The notes: generated by a model from the letters alone, not told the origin. Shown: positions 14,977-23,461, counted from the first letter of the stretch. The stretch: DNA of 45,006 nt from JAWWPY01 sp033854735 (GCA_033854735.1 JAWWPY010000146.1:1-45006); one strand, 5' to 3'. Program-made: numbers and translations.

Positions 14977-16734
14977 TTACCGCGCATTCCAGGGCGAACC
15001 CAGCCGGGCCCCGCATTCGAGCATCAGTGCGTGCACGAACGCCTGGGGGAGATTCCCCCTCAGCTGGCGTTCCGCTACGTCGTATTCCTCCGAATACAGG
15101 CCGGGTGAGCCGCACGCGGCCCGGTTGCGCTCGAACCAGCGGGTCGCCGCGATCTCGTGGCCCTGCTGCTGCATGGCCAGGGCCACGACGAAACCGCACA
15201 GCACGAAGGCGCCCTCGGCCTCGCCCAGCGGCCGTTCGTCGTGCCGGAACCGGTACCCGTAACCGTCCTGCGTCAGCTCGGCCAGGTAGCTGCGCAGCGT
15301 CTGCAGTGTGCGGGGATCGTCGGCGGGCACGGCGCCGCGGACCGCCGGCATCAGCAGCGCGGCGTCCATTCCCGGATCATCCGGTGACCGCTGCCAGCGC
15401 CCGGATGAATGCACCGCCCGGGCGGCGGTGTCCGAGAGGATGGCGTCGGCGAGACCGGACCAGTCCGAGGCCTGCGCCTCGGGGCGTCCGCTGCGCGCCG
15501 CGGCCCGCAGCCCGGCGACGCAGGTGAGCCGGCTGTGCGTCCAGGGCCGGTTGTCGATCTCCCAGATTCCGGCGTCGGGTTCCTGCCAGCGCTGGGCGAC
15601 CGCGTCGGCGGCGATTTCCATGGCCCGCCAGCCTGCGGCCTCCAGCCGGCCGCGGCGGCCCGCATCAGCGAGCAGGAGCAGCGACTCGCCGAGAGCGTCG
15701 AGCTGAAATTGCTGGTTCACCCAGTTGCCGACCAGGTCGAATCCTCCGGGGTACCCGGGCAGATCCAGCCTGCGCTGGTCGGGCACCGGGCCGCCGCTGA
15801 CGGTATAGGCCGGGGCCAGTTTGGGGCCGTCGGCGTGCAGCCGCTCGGAGACGAAGCGCACGGCGTCATCGAGAACCGAGCCGGCGCCCGCGGCCGCCGC
15901 CGCCTGGCCCGCGTAGCACTGGTCCCGTATCCAGGCGTACCGGTAGTCGTAGTTGCGGCCTGCCTCGGCCCGCTCGGGCAGGCTGGTCGTGGCGGCCGCG
16001 ACCATGCCGCCGCTGGAGCTGGTCAGGCCGCGCAGCACCTGGTACGCCTGCCGTGAGTCGCGGGTGGCGATGCTCTCTTCAAATGCGGGCAGGTCGCGGG
16101 CCCACTGGGCGGCGGTGGCGGCCCACAGCCGGGCGGCGTCGGGTGGCTGCGCGGCTGGCGGCTGGCTGGACAGCTCGAGCACGAGGTCGACGGATTGCCC
16201 GGGCGGCACGGTCAGGCTGAGCTCCAGCCGGGAGCCGCCCCCCGCCTGATGGGCCTTGGCCCCGGCCACGCCGCCGGACCAGCGCAGGTACAGGTCGCCG
16301 GTCCGGCCGGTCCAGCGCCCCTGGTCATCCCGGCTCAGCGAGCGCAGGCCATGCCGGCCGAATCCGGCCCGCGCGTCCAGGGTGACATCGACGTGCGCGG
16401 GATGTCCGCGAGCGTGGATCTGGCGGAGCACAACCGCCCGGTCCGGCTCGCCGGGGCAAGCGAGCGCCTCCCGGCACTCGACGGTGCCCTGCTCGGTGAT
16501 CCAGCGGTTACGCCAGATCAGCGTGCCCTCTTCGTAGTACCCGCCCCAGACGAACCGGCCGGCCGGCGTGACGGCGTACAGGCCCGGGCCGCCGACGAGG
16601 GAAGCGAAAACCGCGTCGGAATCCCACCGCGGCGCGCACAGCCACACGATGTCTCCGCGCGGGCCGACCAGGGCGCCGCGCTCCCCATCGGCGATCAGCG
16701 CGTAGTCCCGCAGGACGTGCGGCGGAAACCACAA
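14977..16734 (-). CDS. GH15 family glycosidase (glucoamylase/trehalase-like)
   Basis: 585 residues: an N-terminal beta-sandwich (about 1-220) beginning LRDYALIADGERGALVGP, then an (alpha/alpha)6 barrel. Family marks are NYDYRYAWIRDQ, the general acid region GIWEIDNRPWTHSR, and a second Glu region GLYSEEYD. Cytosolic actinobacterial members include trehalases and glucoamylases; the substrate here cannot be decided. The start is TTG 16734, supported by AGGAGA 6 bases before it. No signal peptide. It is immediately downstream of a 3 x 21-bp repeat and upstream of the SDR. Confidence 0.92.
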   Translation of the reverse strand: MWFPPHVLRDYALIADGERGALVGPRGDIVWLCAPRWDSDAVFASLVGGPGLYAVTPAGRFVWGGYYEEGTLIWRNRWITEQGTVECREALACPGEPDRAVVLRQIHARGHPAHVDVTLDARAGFGRHGLRSLSRDDQGRWTGRTGDLYLRWSGGVAGAKAHQAGGGSRLELSLTVPPGQSVDLVLELSSQPPAAQPPDAARLWAATAAQWARDLPAFEESIATRDSRQAYQVLRGLTSSSGGMVAAATTSLPERAEAGRNYDYRYAWIRDQCYAGQAAAAAGAGSVLDDAVRFVSERLHADGPKLAPAYTVSGGPVPDQRRLDLPGYPGGFDLVGNWVNQQFQLDALGESLLLLADAGRRGRLEAAGWRAMEIAADAVAQRWQEPDAGIWEIDNRPWTHSRLTCVAGLRAAARSGRPEAQASDWSGLADAILSDTAARAVHSSGRWQRSPDDPGMDAALLMPAVRGAVPADDPRTLQTLRSYLAELTQDGYGYRFRHDERPLGEAEGAFVLCGFVVALAMQQQGHEIAATRWFERNRAACGSPGLYSEEYDVAERQLRGNLPQAFVHALMLECGARLGSPWNAR

Positions 16735-16757
16735 TGACTCTCTCCTGTCCGGCTAAC

Positions 16758-16820
16758 GCGGTCTCCCTGCCCGGCGCTGCGGTCTCCCTGCCCGGCGCTG
16801 CGACCTCCCTGCCTGGTACC
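16758..16820. repeat. 21-bp tandem repeat, three units, upstream of the GH15 gene
   Basis: 16758-16778 and 16779-16799 are identical; 16800-16820 differs at five or six positions. On the minus strand each unit carries GGGAGRYCGC, so it resembles a ribosome site. It lies in the 90-base gap between the DUF6458 gene end and the GH15 start and is not part of either gene. Confidence 0.92.
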
Positions 16821-16824
16821 GCCA

Positions 16825-17232
16825 TCATTCTTCGAGGTATTCGTCCACTATCTCGGTGGCCGCGGGCTGTGTGGTGTCAGCACCGGTTGCTCGCTGCGCT
16901 GCCGGGTCCTCAGTGGCTGGCACGATTACCGTCCGCTCCACGGGGATCCCTGGCTGCTCGTGGCCGTCGGCGGCGGATCCCGGGTTGAGCCGGATGTAGG
17001 GCGGGAGGGTCTCGTCGACCTCGCTGACGATGGGCCCCCTGGGGCCTCGCCGGACCAGGATCCGGCGGCGCACCAGGTCCCGCGTCCGCTGCGGCAGCAC
17101 CAGTGCAGCCACGCCGGTGGCCATCAAGATGACCCCGACGACCTGCAGGTTCAGCCAGCTGGGACTGGACGTGATGGCGAAGGTGAAGATGGCACCGAAA
17201 GCAATTAAGGTCAGGCCGGGCGCGATTTTCAT
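16825..17232 (-). CDS. DUF6458-type small membrane protein
   Basis: 135 residues. Two hydrophobic helices (GLTLIAFGAIFTFAIT and LQVVGVILMATGVAALVL) separated by SSPSWLN match the DUF6458 hairpin of actinobacteria. A basic segment QRTRDLVRRRILVRRG follows, then a 70-residue acidic, Pro/Ala-rich tail that is probably cytosolic. ATG 17232 has GGAGGG 7 bases upstream. Function unknown. It lies between the enolase-superfamily gene and GH15, all on the minus strand with gaps of 85-90 bases. Confidence 0.85.
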   Translation of the reverse strand: MKIAPGLTLIAFGAIFTFAITSSPSWLNLQVVGVILMATGVAALVLPQRTRDLVRRRILVRRGPRGPIVSEVDETLPPYIRLNPGSAADGHEQPGIPVERTVIVPATEDPAAQRATGADTTQPAATEIVDEYLEE

Positions 17233-17317
17233 CGGTCATCCCTCCGGGGGTTGCGGGCGGGCAGGCCTGGGCGGGCCTGGTGGTCGTGGCCGAGTGTCGT
17301 TCGGGGGATCGGAGTCA

Positions 17318-18460
17318 TCACGCCCGCCGGTACTGCTGCGCGTCGGCCGCCCGTAGCTGCACGCCGAGACCGGGACGGCCAGGATCCGGGGTGAGCACGC
17401 CGCCGTGGGCGTCGAGGGCTCCGTCGAACAGCAGCCTATCGATGCGCTGGTGGTCATGGAAGTACTCAACATGCCGCAGGTTCGCCGTGGCGGCGCCGAC
17501 CTGTGCGTGCAGGGTCGGCGCGCAGTGCGCGGAGACCTGCATGCTGTGCGCCGCGGCGAGCGCCGCGCCCCGCACGAACTCGCTGATCCCGCCGCACCGG
17601 GTCAGGTCGAGTTGCAGGCAGTCCACCGCCCCCGCGTCGATCAGCCGGGCTGAGTCGGCCAGCGACCAGCTGTACTCCCCGGCGGCGACGTCTGGCTGCA
17701 CCTGGCTGCGGACGGATGCGAGCCCGGCCAGGTTCTGAGACGACACCGGTTCCTCGAACCAGGTCACGCCGTAGTCGGCCATCCGGTGCGCGACACGCAC
17801 GGCCTGGCCCGTGGTGTAGCCGCCGTTGGCGTCCACGTAGAGCTCGGTGTCCGGGCCGATGACCTGACGGGCCAGCGCGACCCGGGCCAGATCCCTGGAC
17901 TCCCTGCTGCCCCAGGATTCGCCGATCTTGATCTTGACCCGCGGAATGCGGTCCCGTTCGACCCAGCCGGCCAGCTGCTCACGCGTCTGGCGTTCGTCGT
18001 AGCTGGTGAACCCCCCCGATCCGTAGGCTGCCACCTGCTCATGCACCCGCCCGAGCAGGTCTGTGACCGGCACGCCGAGCAGGCGTGCCTTGAGATCCCA
18101 CAGCGCGACGTCCACCGCGGAGATCGCCATAGACGCGACGCCGCCGCGGCCGATGTTGCGCACGGCGCGCGCCATGGATTCGCTGGCGGCTGCGATGTCG
18201 AACGCACTGCGTCCCAGCACCGCCTGGGCCAGCACGTCAGTCACCACGGCCGCCGCCGCGGCGGCGCCATAGGTCCAGCCGGTTCCCTGCTGGCCTCCGG
18301 CCGTGGCGGTCACCAGGACCACTGTCGTCTCGTTCCAGGCGAGTGTCCCGTCCGCTTCTGGCGCGTCCGTGGGGATGACGTAGACCGCGGCCGAGATGTC
18401 ATCGAGCGGCGGCGCGTCAGCGATGGCTGGGCGCGTCCGGGCATCTGATGCCGTCGGCAT
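17318..18460 (-). CDS. Enolase-superfamily enzyme (mandelate racemase/muconate lactonizing type)
   Basis: 380 residues. N-terminal capping domain, then a barrel with the catalytic set: K176 and K178 (VKIKIG), metal ligands D210 (DANGGY), E236 (FEEPV) and E262 (AAGE), and H312 (SAHC). These enzymes abstract a proton next to a carboxylate to racemise, cyclise or dehydrate acids. The KxK plus late His layout suits the mandelate racemase subgroup, probably a sugar-acid dehydratase or racemase; the substrate is not readable. ATG 18460 has GGAGGGAG 8 bases upstream. It is first in the minus-strand run. Confidence 0.92.
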   Translation of the reverse strand: MPTASDARTRPAIADAPPLDDISAAVYVIPTDAPEADGTLAWNETTVVLVTATAGGQQGTGWTYGAAAAAAVVTDVLAQAVLGRSAFDIAAASESMARAVRNIGRGGVASMAISAVDVALWDLKARLLGVPVTDLLGRVHEQVAAYGSGGFTSYDERQTREQLAGWVERDRIPRVKIKIGESWGSRESRDLARVALARQVIGPDTELYVDANGGYTTGQAVRVAHRMADYGVTWFEEPVSSQNLAGLASVRSQVQPDVAAGEYSWSLADSARLIDAGAVDCLQLDLTRCGGISEFVRGAALAAAHSMQVSAHCAPTLHAQVGAATANLRHVEYFHDHQRIDRLLFDGALDAHGGVLTPDPGRPGLGVQLRAADAQQYRRA

Positions 18461-18772
18461 GGTCTTGGCTCCCTCCGCGTTCAGTCACGCCTGGTCACAT
18501 CCGGCCACCGCCGGCCATGGCTTCGCCACTACGTCCCGGCCGCGCACCGGGGGGGTGGGGTGCGCCGCCGGGACGAGCGGTCGGCCTTCTTCTACCTGCA
18601 CAAGCCGGTCTCAAACCTGCACAGGCCGGTCTCAAACCCGGGCCGGAGCCGGAATCGCGTTATCATCCGGCCAGGCCGCGATGCCCAGGGCGGCTACGGT
18701 CGGTGTCGTTTCGGGCCCTCGCGCGCGGGTAGTCCGGTGATCCTCTAGAGCGGTGCCGCGGAGGTGGCGACG
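18461..18772. other. Divergent intergenic region, 312 bases
   Basis: No gene is supported. It separates the enolase-superfamily gene (-) from the DUF6328 gene (+). It holds a G-run (GGGGGGGTGGGG near 18550) and a 2 x 21-bp tandem repeat at 18594-18635. No convincing palindrome was found. Confidence 0.6.
18594..18635. repeat. 21-bp tandem repeat, two units, intergenic
   Basis: 18594-18614 and 18615-18635 differ at one base (CACAAGCC against CACAGGCC). It lies in the divergent region, so a coding constraint does not explain the 21-bp period. Confidence 0.92.
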
Positions 18773-19246
18773 ATGGGATCCGTGTCAGCCCGGGATCCGC
18801 GGGATGAGACACCAGAGCAGCGTGACGACCGTAACCTCGCCGAACTGCTCCAGGAACTCCGCGTGGCCGGCCTGGGCGTCCAGGTCCTGTTCGGCTTCCT
18901 GCTCTCGCTCCCGTTCACCACGAGGTTCGCCAGGCTCAGCCACGCCCAGCGTGAGCTCTATATAACCAGCATCCTGCTCGCCGCCGTCTCCACGGCGCTG
19001 CTGGTAGCGCCGGTCGCCTATCACCGCCTGGTGTTCCGCCGCCATGAGAAGGAGAGCCTGATCCGCGCGGCCAACGTAATGGCGCTGCTCGGCCTGGGCG
19101 CCGTCGCGCTGGCCATCTCGGCCGCGGTCCTGCTGGTGACCAGCTATGTCGCCCAGGGCCTGCCGACGGTCGTGATAAGCGCCTTTGTCGTGTGCCTGTT
19201 CGGCGGCCTGTGGTTCGCGTTCCCGCTCGTGCGCCACCGCAAGTAG
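18773..19246 (+). CDS. DUF6328 family membrane protein
   Basis: 157 residues. The N-terminal cytosolic segment ETPEQRDDRNLAELLQELRV and four membrane helices (VLFGFLLSLPF; LAAVSTALLVAPVAYH; LLGLGAVALAISAAVLLVTSY; VVISAFVVCLFGGLWFAFPL) with RLVFRRHEKE between helices 2 and 3 match DUF6328. Function unknown. I chose ATG 18773, with GGAGG 8 bases upstream; GTG 18764 overlaps that site. It is convergent with surE, 52 bases apart. Confidence 0.88.
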   Translation: MGSVSARDPRDETPEQRDDRNLAELLQELRVAGLGVQVLFGFLLSLPFTTRFARLSHAQRELYITSILLAAVSTALLVAPVAYHRLVFRRHEKESLIRAANVMALLGLGAVALAISAAVLLVTSYVAQGLPTVVISAFVVCLFGGLWFAFPLVRHRK

Positions 19247-19277
19247 CGGCCGGGCGTAACCGTGCTGGGTGCCACTG

Positions 19278-19314
19278 GCTCAGGGTAGGCCAGCGCGCTC
19301 AGGGGTGGGCCAGC
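19278..19314. repeat. About 18-bp direct repeat at the surE stop codon
   Basis: GCTCAGGGTAGGCCAGC (19278-19294) and GCTCAGGGGTGGGCCAGC (19297-19314) lie next to each other. The surE stop codon (19299-19301, minus strand) is inside the second copy. Confidence 0.75.
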
Positions 19315-20144
19315 ATGCCGGCGCCGGTCACCGCGGGCCAGGGCAGCCAGGGGGCCGGAGCCTCGGAGACCGGCAGCAGCGGCGTGACGCTCGCGTAGCC
19401 CGCGGCCAGCAGTCCCGAATCGGTCCCTGGCACCGGCCCAGCGGCCCGTTCGGACACCGTGACCTGCAGGTGATCCTCGGCCGCCTCGATGATGTCGGTC
19501 TGGACGGCGCCGAACGCCGCCAGCTGTCCCCGGCGGATCCCGCGCAGCATGTGCTGCGGCACATTGGGGATGTTGACGTTCAGGACCTCGCCCCGCGGAA
19601 GGTCAGGAAGAGCCAGGATGACCTGCGTAGCCACCGCTGCGGCGGTCTCCCAGTGCAGGTGTGCGGCATCGTCGTCAGCGTCCAGGGAGAAGGCGGCCGC
19701 GCGGACACCGTAGCTGGCCGCTGCCATCGCGGCGCCGACCGTGCCGGAATGCAGGATGGCCTGACCCGTGCTCGGCCCGAGGTTGATGCCGGCCAGCAGG
19801 AAATCTGGCTGGCGGCCGAAGGCCTCCCGGACGGCGGTGAACGCGATGAAAGCGGGGGTGGCCTGGACCGCGTAGGCGGGAACCGTGTCGAGGCCGGCCA
19901 GTTTCCGGCGCTCCATCACAATGCGCCCATCACGCACAGCCGCCATCGCGGCGCTCGACCCGGACGCCCGGTGGTCGGATGCCCGGTGGTCGGATGCCCG
20001 GTGGTCGGGCGCCCGGTGGTCGGGCGCGGCGACCAGGACCTTGCAGCCGGTCCGGAGTGCGGCCGCCGCGAGCAGCCGCAAGCCCGTACTGTCGATCCCG
20101 TCGTCGTTCGTGACGGTGACACGGAGGGGCTCGGGCCGGGGCAT
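19299..20144 (-). CDS. surE: 5'/3'-nucleotidase SurE with a repeat insertion in the active-site loop
   Basis: 281 residues. Metal-dependent nucleoside monophosphate phosphatase: VTNDDGID near residue 12 (two Asp ligands), AGINLGPSTGQAILHSGTVGAA (Asn and Ser of the site), and LNVNIPN. The conserved loop usually reads APD-x3-SG-x-SAA. Here APDHRA is followed by three more five-residue copies (PDHRA, SDHRA, SDHRA) before SGSSAAM, an in-frame expansion. ATG 20144 has AGGGGG upstream. It stands alone, convergent with the DUF6328 gene. Whether the insertion allows full activity is unknown. Confidence 0.92.
   Translation of the reverse strand: MPRPEPLRVTVTNDDGIDSTGLRLLAAAALRTGCKVLVAAPDHRAPDHRASDHRASDHRASGSSAAMAAVRDGRIVMERRKLAGLDTVPAYAVQATPAFIAFTAVREAFGRQPDFLLAGINLGPSTGQAILHSGTVGAAMAAASYGVRAAAFSLDADDDAAHLHWETAAAVATQVILALPDLPRGEVLNVNIPNVPQHMLRGIRRGQLAAFGAVQTDIIEAAEDHLQVTVSERAAGPVPGTDSGLLAAGYASVTPLLPVSEAPAPWLPWPAVTGAGMLAHP
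19961..20020. repeat. 15-bp tandem repeat, four units, in surE
   Basis: CGGACGCCCGGTGGT, two copies of CGGATGCCCGGTGGT and CGGGCGCCCGGTGGT at 19961-19975, 19976-19990, 19991-20005 and 20006-20020, followed by a degenerate partial unit. They encode the D-H-R-A-S/P units of the expanded loop. Confidence 0.93.
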
Positions 20145-20278
20145 CGCCCCCTACTACCCGCAGGCGGCGCGTCAAACGTCAGGGCGTGGCCCATCCTGGG
20201 TGAGGACGCCCGCCGCGCTGGGTAGGAGAACCGGCCTAGGCCACCAGGACGGCGGTCGTCAGCAGCGAGGGTTAAAGA

Positions 20279-21280
20279 ATGAAACCATCCAGCGCAACGG
20301 AAACCGGCAGCCGGTCACGGTCGGCCAGGCCGGCCCAGCCGGCCTGGCTGGATCCCCAGCTGGCCACGCTCACCCGGGAGAGATTCTCCGACCCAGCGTG
20401 GATCTTCGAGCGCAAACTCGATGGCGAGCGCTGCCTGGCTTTCCGGGACGGGTCCGAGCTGCGGCTGATGACCCGGAACCAGAAGGTGGTCACCGCCACC
20501 TATCCCGAGCTGGCCGCCGCCCTCAAGGCCCAGCACGCGGACGACTTCATCGTCGACGGGGAGGTCGTTGCCTTCGACGGGAACCGGACCAGCTTTGCCC
20601 GGCTCCAGCAGCGGCTGGGGGTCCATGATCCGGGGCCGCCGCTGCTTACCGAGGTGCCGGTCTACTTCTACCTCTTTGACGTGATGTGGGCCGCCGGGCA
20701 GGATACGCGGCCAGTGCCGTTGCGGGAGCGCAAGCGGCTGCTGCACAGCCTGCTGTCGTTCGGCGACCCGCTGCGTTTCACCGAGCACCGCGACGCTGAC
20801 GGCGAGGCGTACTGGCGGGAGGCCTGCACGGCGGGCTGGGAGGGTGTCGTCGCGAAGCGCGCGGATGCGCCGTACCGGGCCGGGCGCAGCCGGGACTGGC
20901 TCAAGTTCAAGTGCGAGAACGCGCAGGAGTTCGTGATCGGCGGCTACACCGACCCGCAGGGCTCACGGACCGGGTTCGGCGCTCTGCTGCTCGGCTACTA
21001 CGACCGCAACGGGAAGCTTGCCTACGCGGGCAAGGTGGGCACCGGGTTCGACCAGCGCACCCTGACCAGCCTGCACGAGACGCTGACTGCGCTGGAGCGA
21101 GACCGCCCGCCGTTCGAGCGCGGCGTGCTGCCGCGGTCCCGGGTGCACTGGGTCGAGCCCCGTCTGGTCGGCCAGGTTGGCTTCAGCGAATGGACCACCG
21201 AGGGGCAGCTGCGCCATCCCAGGTTCCAGGGCCTGCGGCGGGACAAGGATCCCGCCGAGGTGGTGCGGGAAATGCCCTGA
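20279..21280 (+). CDS. ATP-dependent DNA ligase (LigC/LigD ligase-domain type)
   Basis: 333 residues: nucleotidyltransferase domain followed by an OB-fold domain. The adenylated lysine is K46 in motif I (ERKLDGER). Motif III is YFYLFDVMW, motif IV EGVVAKR and motif V WLKFKC. The OB part has FVIGGYTDPQGSRTGFGALLLG. It is the stand-alone form of the LigD ligase domain used in actinobacterial end joining or back-up repair. No Ku, polymerase or nuclease domain is nearby, so a role in end joining is inference. GAGGG lies ahead of ATG 20279. The stop is followed 48 bases later by the MFS gene. Confidence 0.93.
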   Translation: MKPSSATETGSRSRSARPAQPAWLDPQLATLTRERFSDPAWIFERKLDGERCLAFRDGSELRLMTRNQKVVTATYPELAAALKAQHADDFIVDGEVVAFDGNRTSFARLQQRLGVHDPGPPLLTEVPVYFYLFDVMWAAGQDTRPVPLRERKRLLHSLLSFGDPLRFTEHRDADGEAYWREACTAGWEGVVAKRADAPYRAGRSRDWLKFKCENAQEFVIGGYTDPQGSRTGFGALLLGYYDRNGKLAYAGKVGTGFDQRTLTSLHETLTALERDRPPFERGVLPRSRVHWVEPRLVGQVGFSEWTTEGQLRHPRFQGLRRDKDPAEVVREMP

Positions 21281-21327
21281 CTGGCAGCGGCGCTCCACCG
21301 CTGTCGCCGCCGCGGGCGGGCGGATTC

Positions 21328-22758
21328 GTGGCCGTGGTGTCGCTGTGCCTGGTGCAGTTCGTCGACGTGCTCGGGGTCACGGTCGTCGTGACGTCCTTGC
21401 CCTCGATGCTGGCTGACCTGCACGCTCCCGAGTCATTCGGGAGCCTGATCGCGACGGGCTACGCCATGTTCTTCGGCGGCCTGCTGATGCTTGGTGCGCG
21501 GCTGGGCGACCGCTTCGGCCATCGCCGCACGATCATCGCGAGCCTGGCCGTGTTCGCGGCGGGCGCCGTCGTGGCGGCCACGGCCGGCTCCATCATCGCC
21601 CTGACGGCCGGTCGCTGCCTGCAGGGAGCGGCCGCCGCGGCATCCGTGCCTTCGGCGTTGCGGTTGCTGACCACGGTCACCGCCGACGGCCAGGCCCGCC
21701 GGCGGGCGATCGCAGCATGGAGCGCGGCTGGCGCCGCGGCTGGAGCGAGCGGCTTCGTCGTGGGCGGGATCGTGACCGACCTGGCCAGCTGGCGGTTCGT
21801 GTTCTGGGGCTATGTCCCCCTGGCCGCCGTACTGGCTGCGGCCATCGCGTCGTCGGTGCCGCCTGACCGCGACGCAGGCCCAGCGAGGTCGCTGAACCTG
21901 GCGGCGTCGGCCGCGTTCACCGCGGCCATCATGGCCTTCGTTGTCGGCGCCACTCTCATCGCTCAGCCAGCTCACCGGCTGAGTGGCGGCCTGCTGCTGG
22001 CGTGCTGCGTCCCGCTGAGCGGCGCGTTCGTCGTCATCGACCGCCGCGCCGCCGCGCCGTTGCTGCCACCCGAGCTCCTCCGGTCTCCGCGGCTGCGCCA
22101 AGGTGCGCTTGGCGGCCTGCTCAACACCGCGACCACCAGTTCGGCCATCACACTGGTCACCTTGTACCTGCAGAACACCCTCCGGCGGAGCCCGCTGGAA
22201 GCCGCAGCCACCCTGCTGCCGTTCAGCGTGACAGTCATCGGCGGGGCGAGCCTGTCCGCCGCGCTACTGCGCCGCCTGCGACCGCAGTCCGTGGTCGCGC
22301 TTGGACTCGCGGCCGTCGCGGCCGCCAATCTGGCGTTGATCCCATCCGCGGCGATCCCGTGGGCGGTGCCGCTTTGTGCCGCGGTGGCGGGCGCAGGCAT
22401 CGGGCTGTCCTCGGTTGCCGCCACCGGCCTGGGCACCGATGTGGCCGAGCACTGGCGCGGCACCGCATCCGGCATCATCAATACCGCCGCCCAGCTCGGC
22501 ACCGCCATCGGCATAGCGGTCCTGCTTCTCATCGCCGCAGCCACCACCGGCACGCCGGCCGCCGGCACGCGACCACCACGAGCAGCGTGGGCCGTGGCCG
22601 CCGTGGTCGCGGCGGCTGGGGCAGTCCTGTTCACGCTTACTGGAAGGCGCTCTCACCCCGACTGTTCGTTAGCCAGTGGGACCACTCATCAGAGACTGGG
22701 CGCGCCGGGCCGGCCTCGGTGGAGAACATGGCCCACACAATTTTCCCCATGTCGCTGA
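21328..22758 (+). CDS. MFS drug-efflux type transporter (DHA2, about 14 helices)
   Basis: About 476 residues. Helix 1 VSLCLVQFVDVLGVTVVVTSLPSM is typical of DHA2 proton-drug antiporters. Motif A is GARLGDRFGHRRTI, and motif C-like ASGFVVGGIVTD follows. The start is uncertain: GTG 21328 is the first GTG/ATG in frame after the ligase stop, and a CTG overlapping that stop is another candidate. The last 40 or so codons run past the final helix and overlap the oppositely oriented RsbW-like gene by 122 bases, so the true functional C-terminus may be LFTLTGRRSHP. Substrate unknown. Confidence 0.85.
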   Translation: MAVVSLCLVQFVDVLGVTVVVTSLPSMLADLHAPESFGSLIATGYAMFFGGLLMLGARLGDRFGHRRTIIASLAVFAAGAVVAATAGSIIALTAGRCLQGAAAAASVPSALRLLTTVTADGQARRRAIAAWSAAGAAAGASGFVVGGIVTDLASWRFVFWGYVPLAAVLAAAIASSVPPDRDAGPARSLNLAASAAFTAAIMAFVVGATLIAQPAHRLSGGLLLACCVPLSGAFVVIDRRAAAPLLPPELLRSPRLRQGALGGLLNTATTSSAITLVTLYLQNTLRRSPLEAAATLLPFSVTVIGGASLSAALLRRLRPQSVVALGLAAVAAANLALIPSAAIPWAVPLCAAVAGAGIGLSSVAATGLGTDVAEHWRGTASGIINTAAQLGTAIGIAVLLLIAAATTGTPAAGTRPPRAAWAVAAVVAAAGAVLFTLTGRRSHPDCSLASGTTHQRLGAPGRPRWRTWPTQFSPCR

Positions 22759-23344
22759 CCGGAATGTAACCCCAGCCGTCGCTGAGCGCGCCGACGACCT
22801 CCAGGCCGCGGCCGGTCTCGGCGAGCTCACCGGGTTTTGCCTGCGCCGGAGCGCTTTCGCTGGGGTCGGCGACCGCGCACAGCACGCAGGGCCCGCACTG
22901 CAGCAGGCCAAGCCGGATCGGCCATCGTCGCCGGGTACCTGCTGAACGTGGCCCGGTCCCCACTGAACGTGGCCCGGTCCCCACTGAACGTGGCAGGGTC
23001 CCATCAGCGCGCGGCAGGGTCCCATCAGCCCGCGGCACCGCGTGCCGCAGCGCATTGGTCAGCAGTTCAGATACGACCACGGCGACATCCTCGCAGCGAT
23101 CTGCCGCGCCCCAGTGCCGCAGTGTGGCCACGGTGAACCCCCGGGCAGCGCACACGGAACTGGCGTCGGCCGTCGGCGTCCGCCGGGCGATCCGCGAGGA
23201 GCACGTCCAGCCCGTGGCGTCTGGCTCTGGCACCAGCGGGCAATTCCCGCTCGCCAGGGCGGCCATCTCCACAGCTGACGTCAACCAGTGCCAGCCCACC
23301 CCGCCCGCCGCACTGCTCACCAAGCGTAATGGGTTCGCTGTCAT
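22637..23344 (-). CDS. RsbW-like ATP-binding protein (AbaA/whiJ-cluster type) with repeat insertion
   Basis: 235 residues. HATPase_c_2 fold: N-box VVVSELLTNALRHAV at about 88-102, VADPS as the first glycine region, GRGLEVVGALSDGWG near 176, and GKIVWAMF. Between the N-box and the next strand is an insertion of about 35 residues built from a 7-residue unit (PRADGTL, PRSVGTG and similar, five copies) encoded by 21-bp repeats. The strand after it is Cys-rich (LLQCGPCVLC). Family members are anti-sigma-like kinases or ATPases next to XRE and DUF397 genes in Streptomyces. It diverges from the DUF397 gene, and its 3' end overlaps the MFS gene. Confidence 0.88.
   Translation of the reverse strand: MTANPLRLVSSAAGGVGWHWLTSAVEMAALASGNCPLVPEPDATGWTCSSRIARRTPTADASSVCAARGFTVATLRHWGAADRCEDVAVVVSELLTNALRHAVPRADGTLPRADGTLPRSVGTGPRSVGTGPRSAGTRRRWPIRLGLLQCGPCVLCAVADPSESAPAQAKPGELAETGRGLEVVGALSDGWGYIPVSDMGKIVWAMFSTEAGPARPVSDEWSHWLTNSRGESAFQ
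22944..23027. repeat. 21-bp tandem repeat, four units, inside the RsbW-like gene
   Basis: 22944-22964 and 22965-22985 are identical; 22986-23006 and 23007-23027 are diverged copies; a further degenerate unit follows. They encode the 7-residue units inserted in the ATPase domain. Confidence 0.93.
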
Positions 23345-23427
23345 CGCCTTCCGAATGATCTCGTCGCGGACGGTGGGAAATGGCGCTTACGCCCCTATCG
23401 TGCCGTATGCGGATCCCTGCTGCAAGG

Positions 23428-23461
23428 GACTGATGCACGTTCCTTCGCACGTGCATCAGTC
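23428..23461. promoter_or_regulatory. Perfect 13-bp inverted repeat in the divergent ATPase/DUF397 promoter region
   Basis: GACTGATGCACGT (23428-23440) and ACGTGCATCAGTC (23449-23461) flank 8 bases. It lies 84 bases above the ATPase start and 93 above the DUF397 start. The 21-base centre spacing suits a dimeric HTH protein; the XRE-DUF5753 regulator encoded at 23994 is the natural candidate. Confidence 0.6.

Noticed and set aside
20279..21280. Complete NHEJ operon
   Set aside because: Only the ligase is present; no Ku, primase-polymerase or phosphoesterase gene lies in the window.
20911..21327. Fusion of a ligase-region frame with the MFS transporter
   Set aside because: The upstream part lies in the wrong frame of the DNA ligase and has no hydrophobic helix; the MFS begins after the ligase stop.
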